From Vigna angularis (Eukaryota; Streptophyta; Magnoliopsida; Fabales; Fabaceae), in assembly GCF_016808095.1 (NCBI RefSeq), contig NC_068972.1, forward strand, positions 8,240,001 through 8,304,000: a stretch of 64,000 nt of DNA, written 5' to 3'. The translations under genes were made by a program, and so were the position numbers. The notes below the pieces were generated by a model. The model did no database searches. It worked only from the letters and a program-made list of their open reading frames with translations, and was not told the DNA's origin. Positions 57,919 through 64,000 of this stretch are shown here, one piece after another (position 1 is the first letter of the stretch; each line of letters opens with the position of its first letter).

Positions 57919-57979
57919 CTGTGAAAATACTAGTAACATTACAAATATCTGGCAGCCCAATCTCCACACATTTTGCAAG
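57919..57979 (-). pseudogene. Captured NAT transporter exon C, frameshifted
   Basis: A 61-bp minus-strand segment from TTGTAG to GTGATC begins LAKCVEIGLP, conserved in nucleobase-ascorbate transporters right after GFGLYELGFPV. From there the frame is off by one: shifting a single T restores VMLLVFSQ, the family's next helix. I infer a +1 insertion in the stretch GATATTTGTAATG, making this copy non-functional. Confidence 0.75.
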
Positions 57980-58093
57980 CTACAATTCAAGAAGAAATAA
58001 TCAAGAAAGTGTAAATCATACCAGTTATATAATTCATAGATTCATAGATGAAGGAAAGAAATAAGAAATAGTTCTTGCTGCAAATATCAGTAC

Positions 58094-58169
58094 CACAGGA
58101 AAGCCCAACTCATAAAGTCCAAAGCCTGACAAAGCAACCAGGGGAACTGCAGAGAGAGGGCTTAAGAAC
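58094..58169 (-). pseudogene. Captured NAT transporter exon B
   Basis: A 76-bp minus-strand exon (acceptor TTATAG, donor GTACTG) encodes FLSPLSAVPLVALSGFGLYE then LGFPV, a signature membrane segment of plant nucleobase-ascorbate transporters (NAT5/NAT6-like). Together with exon A it keeps frame (101+76 = 177 nt). Confidence 0.82.
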
Positions 58170-58470
58170 CTATAAAAGCAAAACAAATTACTCACCAAAA
58201 TTATTTGCAGAAAAATAACTTGTAGAATGGTAAAAATCCTATCTATCAGTGTAATTGGAATTAATCATGATCACTAACTGGGAGTTATCAAAAGAAGGAG
58301 GGATTAGTACATTTCTAAAAGAATTAGAGCTAGTTGTAGTCCAAACAAGAAAAATAGAAACATCTTTAAACATCTGAAAGTATAAATTGCATGAATAATC
58401 TCAAAAAGTTCAATGTATGTGACTACAAGATGGAAGGAAAAACAATTCAAGGATCTAGATAGGAACCAAC

Positions 58471-58571
58471 CTCACTACATTGCGCCAAAGTCCACTGAAT
58501 CCAACAACAATTTGGAGGGTCGAAGCAACGATAAGTGTGCCCTGCGTCCCACGCATTATCCTCTCAAATCT
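58471..58571 (-). pseudogene. Captured NAT transporter exon A
   Basis: A 101-bp minus-strand exon (acceptor ATGCAG, donor GAG/GTTGG) encodes RFERIMRGTQGTLIVASTLQ then IVVGFSGLWRNVVR, matching NAT proteins (typical form MRGIQGALIVASTLQ). Exons A, B and C appear in the parent gene's order with introns retained, so capture was at DNA level, not by retroposition. The remaining exons of a ~530-residue transporter are missing. Confidence 0.83.
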
Positions 58572-58668
58572 CTGCATATTTATCACTAATCAGATAAACA
58601 AGGATCAGTAGATCGAACAACGAACGAGAGAGCCAAAACCGGAGAGCCAAGATCGAACACAGTCTTAC

Positions 58669-58930
58669 CTCGACCTCGACCTAAGATTGGTCAGTGCGGG
58701 AGCGCGCCAGAGCACCTCGACCTCGCTCAACCCACAAATGCCTCGACGCCTCGACGCCTTCACCTCGACGCCTTCACCTCGACGCTCAACCAAGCAGGAG
58801 AAGATGAACACGAAGCCAAGTAGGAGAAGACGAACACGAAACAAGCATGAGAAGAATGTGGTGCGGGGAAGGATTTGGGAGAAATTTTGACGAAGACACA
58901 GGGGAGGGAGGTTAGGGTTTAGACATTTTT
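58669..58930 (-). promoter_or_regulatory. Putative first (leader) exon of the element's minus-strand transcript
   Basis: A GC-rich block ends with a strong donor (GGTCGAG/GTAAGAC). It starts just inside an AAACCCTAA telo-box at about 58911-58919, common in plant promoters. It includes a 15-bp minisatellite (CTCGACGCCTTCACC) at about 58740-58789. Only short frames are present, so it is probably untranslated. It would splice onto NAT exon A. Confidence 0.45.
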
Positions 58931-59011
58931 AGATTAGATGAACGACTGAAGGAGCGGAGGAAGGGATATGAGTTGGGTGGAAAGTTTAAAAAAATAATAA
59001 AAAACGCTACC

Positions 59012-59066
59012 TGCGGTTTAGTCATAAACCGCCGAAAATTATTTGGGGTTTTTAGAACCGCCGGGA
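59012..59066. repeat. Right subterminal repeats of the composite element
   Basis: GCGGTTTAGTCATAAACCGCC forms a short hairpin (CGGTTTA/TAAACCG). Then GGTTTTTAGAACCGCC follows. These are the same AACCGCC cores as the left array in reduced number. Confidence 0.8.
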
Positions 59067-59100
59067 AATAACCTCTCCTAAAATTAATTATTTTTGTAGT

Positions 59101-60511
59101 TATGGTCCTAAGTTATCCATGTTCCTGTGCAAGAAAACTTTCTAAAATTTGAAACTTATTCTTATAATAAAAGTATAGAAAGAGTGAATTTCATAGACTC
59201 CTAATACTAGAAAAGAAGTCCTAAACTTTAGAAAAGAGACAAACTTTACCATGAACAAAAATATAAATCAATCAATAAATGACAGCAGCACAAAAGAAGA
59301 TAAAAACATGTTATTAGATATATGCATAAATTATTATTGGAATTCAAAATACTTTAAAAAATAGTTGCAATCCCAACCTTTAATCACCGCAAAATGATAT
59401 AAATACAGCCTTTTTATGCATAAATAATATATATCTTTTAAAAGAGGCAATTAACAATTTTATTTAAATAAAATAAAAGTATTCCAAAACCATCAATTGA
59501 TCCTGGGGTGTTCGGTGGAAAACAAAAACAAAAACAAACCCTTTCTTGTTATTTTTAGAAAAATATTATATTATTTTTTTAATATTTTATTGTCTTCTAT
59601 TTTAAAAAAGTTTACACTTTTATAATTCATTTATTTTTATATTATATGTCAAATAAATATAAAAATATGTTTTTATACCATTTTTTTATCTTCAAGCTTT
59701 TGTTTACAATACAACGCACTCACTCAGGAATTACATGAGTGAAGATCAAATACTGTAAAATAAATCACAATAAAGAACAAAAAAAACAACGGGCTTGCAA
59801 AGAAAAAGTTTCAATACCATATTTTTAACTTTTTTTTTAAGTATGATTTTTAATAATTAAAATTTTTTATTTAGTTGGTAAAAAATATTTTTTGAGACAT
59901 TTATATATATTTTTAGAAATGAACAAATAATGTGTTGTTTTTATCAAAATATTTAATTAGTTACCATATCAAATGATTTAAAAAAGTAACATATTTCTGC
60001 TTGTGAAAGTTAATTTTTCATCTCTTGTACTACAATGTTTATGTAAAATGCTTAGCTTAACATTGCTTTTAAAAATTATTGATAGTGTTTGTTTTTAAAA
60101 GGTAAACCAATCAGAAGAAACCCACTTTTCCAATTTTAAATTACCTAAAAACTAAGATATTCTTTTGCTAAAGTACAAAAATTATGAGAATTTAATAATA
60201 ATTAATAACAACAGTGTCACTTTGAAAGGGATCTCTCCTAAATCAATTCACACAGAGCATGGATTAACCCATTTCACCCATTTCTGAATGTGCAAGTGAA
60301 AATGTAAAAAATCTCTCCAGACCCACTAAAAGGACAGAAATAAGTTTGAAAAGTAGTATAATACTATTACCACAGCGACTGAAAAATTCACCAAACAGAT
60401 TCATAGAAACGTGAGACTTAAGAAGAAGAACAAACAACTGAAATGCGATCGTTTACTTCGACCCAGTCATTCTAATGTCTTCTCTCTCTCCAAAAGAGGG
60501 ATAGAACCACC
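59101..60511. other. AT-rich intergenic region and FUT13 promoter
   Basis: No gene seen. The last ~150 bp (60360-60511) become mixed in composition and include CT-rich leader DNA (TCTTCTCTCTCTCC) directly before the FUT13 start, probably its 5' UTR. No convincing TATA box could be fixed. Confidence 0.5.
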
Positions 60512-63500
60512 ATGCCAGTTCCTCCCAAACCCATCAACACCTTCACCATAACCATCATGGTCACCTTCGCCTTTTTCCTCCTCTTCTTCTCCGGCTTCCT
60601 CCAATTCCCCTCCGTCTCCTCCTCTTTCCCTCCCATCAGTCGCTCCATCTCGCCGCAGGCCGCTGAACCTTTCACTGATCTCGTGGGGGCCTTCAGGAAA
60701 TGGGACTCGCAAGTGGGTTGCGCACGCTTCAAAGATAAACCAAACGGGTTGCCCTTAAACCAGTCAAAGGTCTCATCTTTGCAGGAGATTGGAAACTGTG
60801 CGGGGTTGAAACTGAACCATGTCAGTGTCTTGGTTAAAGGGTGGACTTGGATTCCTGATAACTTGGATAACTTGTATTCGTGCACTTGTGGGTTGAGCTG
60901 CTTGTGGACCAAATCGCCTGTTCTCGCCGACAAGCCTGATGCCTTGCTGTTTGAAACAACCACGCCTCCGGTTCAGGTGAGCGTTTGCTACTAATGGTTG
61001 TTTGGAATGGGTGGGAATGCAAGTGGATGTGTTAGTTTTGTTTGCAAAATCGCATTTTTGATTGGAAAGTGATAAATGTACTAAGGACATGATGGTGTTT
61101 TATCTGGGTGATAATACCCTGCCATTGCTGAGTGTTCGATTTATGATCCCTGCTTTGTGGTTGCCTCTTTTGAAGCTTGGTTGTCATTTATTATTTCAGT
61201 TTTCACGAGTGGATCAATAGATAGGGATAATTTCCAACGATCTATCTTGGATTGCTGTTGAAGTTTCGATATTGGGGTAGATCTATGACATTTGGTGTGT
61301 TACTATGCTTACATAGAAGGACATGTTAACAAATCACGACTGAATTTTGTAGCTTCGCAAACCGCATTGACTGTCACTTAAATTGATCTGATTTTTAGAT
61401 AGTTATGGAAACATACGAGGAACAGTGGTTCATTCTTATTATTGGGAGAAAGTGATTACATTACAACTACAACTAATTATGATTTGAAATATATTGCCTT
61501 GGTGTCTCGTGTACGAGTGGAAGTCATGGGAAGCCGTGGGAAGCAATAAGGATATTTATCCTTTTCAGGAGATACTAAAACCATGTCTTGGACTCTTTCT
61601 CCCAATTTTAATCTTTGGTCAATAACTAGGAGGAAATAACATTGCAATTTGAAAGGTCCTTTCCTTATTGGTGCCTTCTTACCTTGGAAGGCAGATTATT
61701 TTACTAAGCCTGTTTGTTTTGGTGTTAGAATATCAAGTATGGCACTTTCCAATGAAAATCTAAGACTGAGAATCTGAGATTAATCAGAGCACACATCCCA
61801 ATTATGTTCACTGTTCAAAATTAATTCTATCAAAATCAACTCTACCCTACTTTAAAACAAACAAGCCTAAGCATTTCTGTTATCAGCTTTTCTGGGCAGT
61901 TCATCTGGAAGTATGACGTGGTCTTTGTATGTAGATTAGGTTAATAGATCTTGAATTGGAGATTTTGTGTGAAGCATCAAAAACTGAGTTAAAGTCTTTT
62001 TTGTTGAACTTAGGCTAGTCGTACCATATAATAGATATCTGGCAAAATGATTTCATGGCAAGAACAATTTACTAGGGTAGGATCTGGGGACATAATTTAT
62101 TCATCATGATTTGGTGTAGTTTTTCAAGAATTTTTTTTAATTGATTGCTATGTGTTGGAATGCATTCTATTTGGGAATGTTGGATAGAGGTAAAAGCCGC
62201 TAATAATAGCAAAATAGCTCCTTTTCTTGTATGCAAAACGGCTACATTTTCATTTTTGTTCCTTTGTATCTCTACCATTCAGGGGTTAATGATAGCAAGG
62301 AGAAGTTCTTCTTGATTACTTGTACAACTTAACTAACTGCAGCTATAGTTGATGGAAAATTATTTTGGTGATTATATTTCCCTTTTATCAATTTGGGCTG
62401 TGGCTGGGTCCATTTTTCTTCGATATTTTTAACTGAGCTTGGTTTTAACTTATAGTTCTATTGTTCTGTTCTCAGTGATGGGATTTAAGTAAGTCAACAA
62501 CTAAAATGCCTTTTGATTGAGTTGTTTTAAAAGTATTCTAATTCATAAAACGAGATCCTTCCGCTCAAAATACAAAGTATAAACAAATCATAATATACAC
62601 GAAACCAGGCATAATTTATTTGGTGGTATCATGGTATGAATGGGTTAATTATCTACACTGCCATATATAAATGAAGTCATGTATTCCTTTGAGCCTTTAG
62701 GTGTTTAAAATCTGGTTAAAACATGCTTAAAGTTTCAACTATCTGTTCTGAGTTCTTAGCTTGATACAATTATCTTTGTGGAAGATTTTAATAAGCACTT
62801 GTTTAAGCAGTTCAAAATCACACGAGGAAACCATTTCTGTTGTATACCGTTTCTTGCTCAAATGCTTCTCAGGCGCTGTTGTCTTGCATGGTTTTCTGGA
62901 TTGTTTTGGCTGAGGTAGCATATACTTTGATATTGCATATTTCTTACTTTGTTACGGTTTATTTTTTATTTCAGAGACGCACGGGAGAACCACTTCGTGT
63001 ATATATGGATCTTGAAGCTGGCAGAAGAAGATCAGGTCAAGAGGATATATATATTAGTTATCATGCTGAAGATGATGTACAGTCAACCTATGCTGGTGCA
63101 CTCTTTCACAGTGGTCGAAACTACCACGTCTCCAGTGATAAAAACAGAGTAAGTAATTGATCAAGAATATATTATTAAATGACAGATAACAAGAGAGTGA
63201 TCCATAGCAACATAACCTCATTTATCATTTGTAGGATATACTAGTTTATTGGTCTTCATCACGGTGTCTTTCTCAAAGGAATGAACTTGCCAAGAAGCTC
63301 CTGAGCTTATTGCCGCATCATTCATTTGGCAAGTGCCTAAATAATGTTGGTGGTCTTGACGCTGCTCTTTCTCTTTATCCCGAATGTGCAAACGATGCCA
63401 ATGTTACCCCAAAATGGTGGGATCATTTACATTGTGCCATGTCTCACTACAAGTTTGTTCTTGCCATTGAGAACACTTTTACTGAGAGTTATGTAACAGA

Positions 63501-63801
63501 GAAGTTATTCTATGCCTTGGACTCTGGTGCAGTTCCAATCTATTTTGGTGCACCAAATGTCATGGATTTCGTTCCTCCACATTCAATCATAGATGGTAGA
63601 AAGTTCAAGTCATTGGAAGAGTTGGCCTCGTACGTGAAGGCAGTTGCTAACGACCCAGTTGCCTATGCGGAATACCATGCATGGAGAAGGTGTGGTGTGC
63701 TGGGAAACTATGGAAAAACCCGAGCCATGAGCCTTGACACATTGCCATGCCGATTGTGTGAGGTTGTTAGCAGAAGAGGTGGAAGAAATGCAAGAAGATA
63801 G
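60512..63801 (+). CDS. FUT13: Alpha-1,4-fucosyltransferase (GT10 family), 3 exons
   Basis: Exons: 60512-60976, 62975-63148, 63235-63801. All are phase 0, 1206 nt in total, giving 401 aa, the same length I recall for Arabidopsis FUT13 (FucTC). The enzyme adds alpha-1,4-fucose from GDP-fucose to the terminal GlcNAc of complex N-glycans, building the Lewis-a epitope in the Golgi. Visible features are a short cytosolic tail and signal-anchor helix at about 10-32 (TITIMVTFAFFLLFFSGFLQ), a stem, then the lumenal GT10 domain. The GDP-fucose-binding motif is at about 284-318 (FVLAIENTFTESYVTEKLFY, then ALDSGAVPIYFGAP). Conserved cysteines in CTCGLSC and CRLC near the C-terminus likely form disulfides. 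The start gives the anchor directly. Introns are GT-AG. No defect seen. Confidence 0.95.
60977..62974 (+). other. FUT13 intron 1 (2.0 kb)
   Basis: Begins CAG/GTGAGC and ends TTTCAG/AGACGC. It holds no recognised exon or repeat. The frame read through its 5' end (VSVCY then stop) is intronic. Confidence 0.85.
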
Positions 63802-64000
63802 GTTAACTGCTTCAGAGAAATAGATACATTGGATTTAGGCTTGCGACTTGTATAGAGGCACATTGCTTGTTTCTCTGAGCTAAGTAACATTGAACTATAA
63901 AGGAAACAAAATCAGAAAGGCTTAGCACACATGATGATGACAAATAGTATGAATTATATTCCATTTGTTTTGTTCCATCCCCTTTTTCTGATAAATAGAA
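63802..64000 (+). other. FUT13 3' UTR and window edge
   Basis: Follows the TAG stop. The A-rich GATAAATAGAA at the very end could be near a polyadenylation signal. The sequence stops here. Confidence 0.4.

Larger units (their letters stand above)
52786..59100 (-). mobile_element. CACTA-like composite (Pack-type) element with captured gene exons, 6.3 kb
   Basis: The left end reads ACTACAAAATATTAGATTTT, then TACCGAGAGTTATTT. The right end reads in reverse complement ACTACAAAAATAATTAATTT, then TAGGAGAGGTTATTT, an imperfect inverted repeat of about 38 bp close to the CACTA-type end CACTACAAGAAA minus its first base. Inside both ends are clustered AAAACCGCCGG motifs (about 52828-53110 on the left, 59012-59066 on the right), the subterminal repeats of this class. 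No clear 3-bp duplication was found. The interior carries spliced-looking minus-strand exons from unrelated genes, listed separately, and no transposase that I recognise. Superfamily assignment is likely but not certain. Confidence 0.65.

Noticed and set aside
52783..59103. Target-site duplication for the 6.3-kb composite element
   Set aside because: The three flanking bases (ACA left, TAT right) do not match, and neither do nearby offsets. I therefore did not claim a duplication.

Overview
The window is a piece of plant nuclear chromosome, almost certainly from a legume and probably a phaseoloid bean. The evidence is three intron-containing plant genes whose products resemble legume or Arabidopsis proteins end to end, very AT-rich intergenic DNA, long (AT)n tracts, and plant-type transposons (a TRIM retroelement with an initiator-tRNA primer site, and CACTA-type DNA transposons). 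No rRNA, tRNA, CRISPR or prokaryotic feature was seen. The species call is inference.

Layout. 1-4.9 kb: AT-rich intergenic DNA with one MITE-like inverted repeat. 5.6-16.4 kb (+): a complete 12-exon gene for a PSI1-type (PSK SIMULATOR, DUF3475/DUF668) protein, 651 residues. 16.7-44.4 kb: about 28 kb without a supported gene, holding microsatellites, small tandem duplications, a 1.52-kb non-autonomous CACTA element (21731-23250, TSD TGA) built from CCGCGG palindromes, retroelement remnants, and a 2.1-kb head-to-head array of TRIM units (28856-30972, TSD TCCCT). 44.5-47.1 kb (+): a complete 4-exon type I sucrose/H+ symporter gene (SUT1 clade), 521 residues, with a strikingly GC-rich first exon. 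47.1-52.8 kb: intergenic DNA with a 140-bp (CT)n tract. 52.8-59.1 kb: a 6.3-kb CACTA-like composite element carrying exons from at least two unrelated host genes (a nucleobase-ascorbate transporter and a lysophosphatidate acyltransferase) plus unidentified exons. 60.5-63.8 kb (+): a complete 3-exon alpha-1,4-fucosyltransferase (FUT13) gene, 401 residues.

The three host genes are independent single-copy-style loci: plasma-membrane peptide-hormone growth signalling (PSI1), phloem/seed sucrose loading (SUT1) and Golgi N-glycan Lewis-a capping (FUT13). Nothing suggests a cluster or shared pathway.

The two most unusual objects are the palindromic TRIM array, whose two outer ends are both LTR 3' ends yet are flanked by one 5-bp duplication, and the multi-gene-capturing CACTA-like element. 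Exon boundaries were set by hand from reading frame, GT/AG sites and remembered family sequence. No alignment was run.
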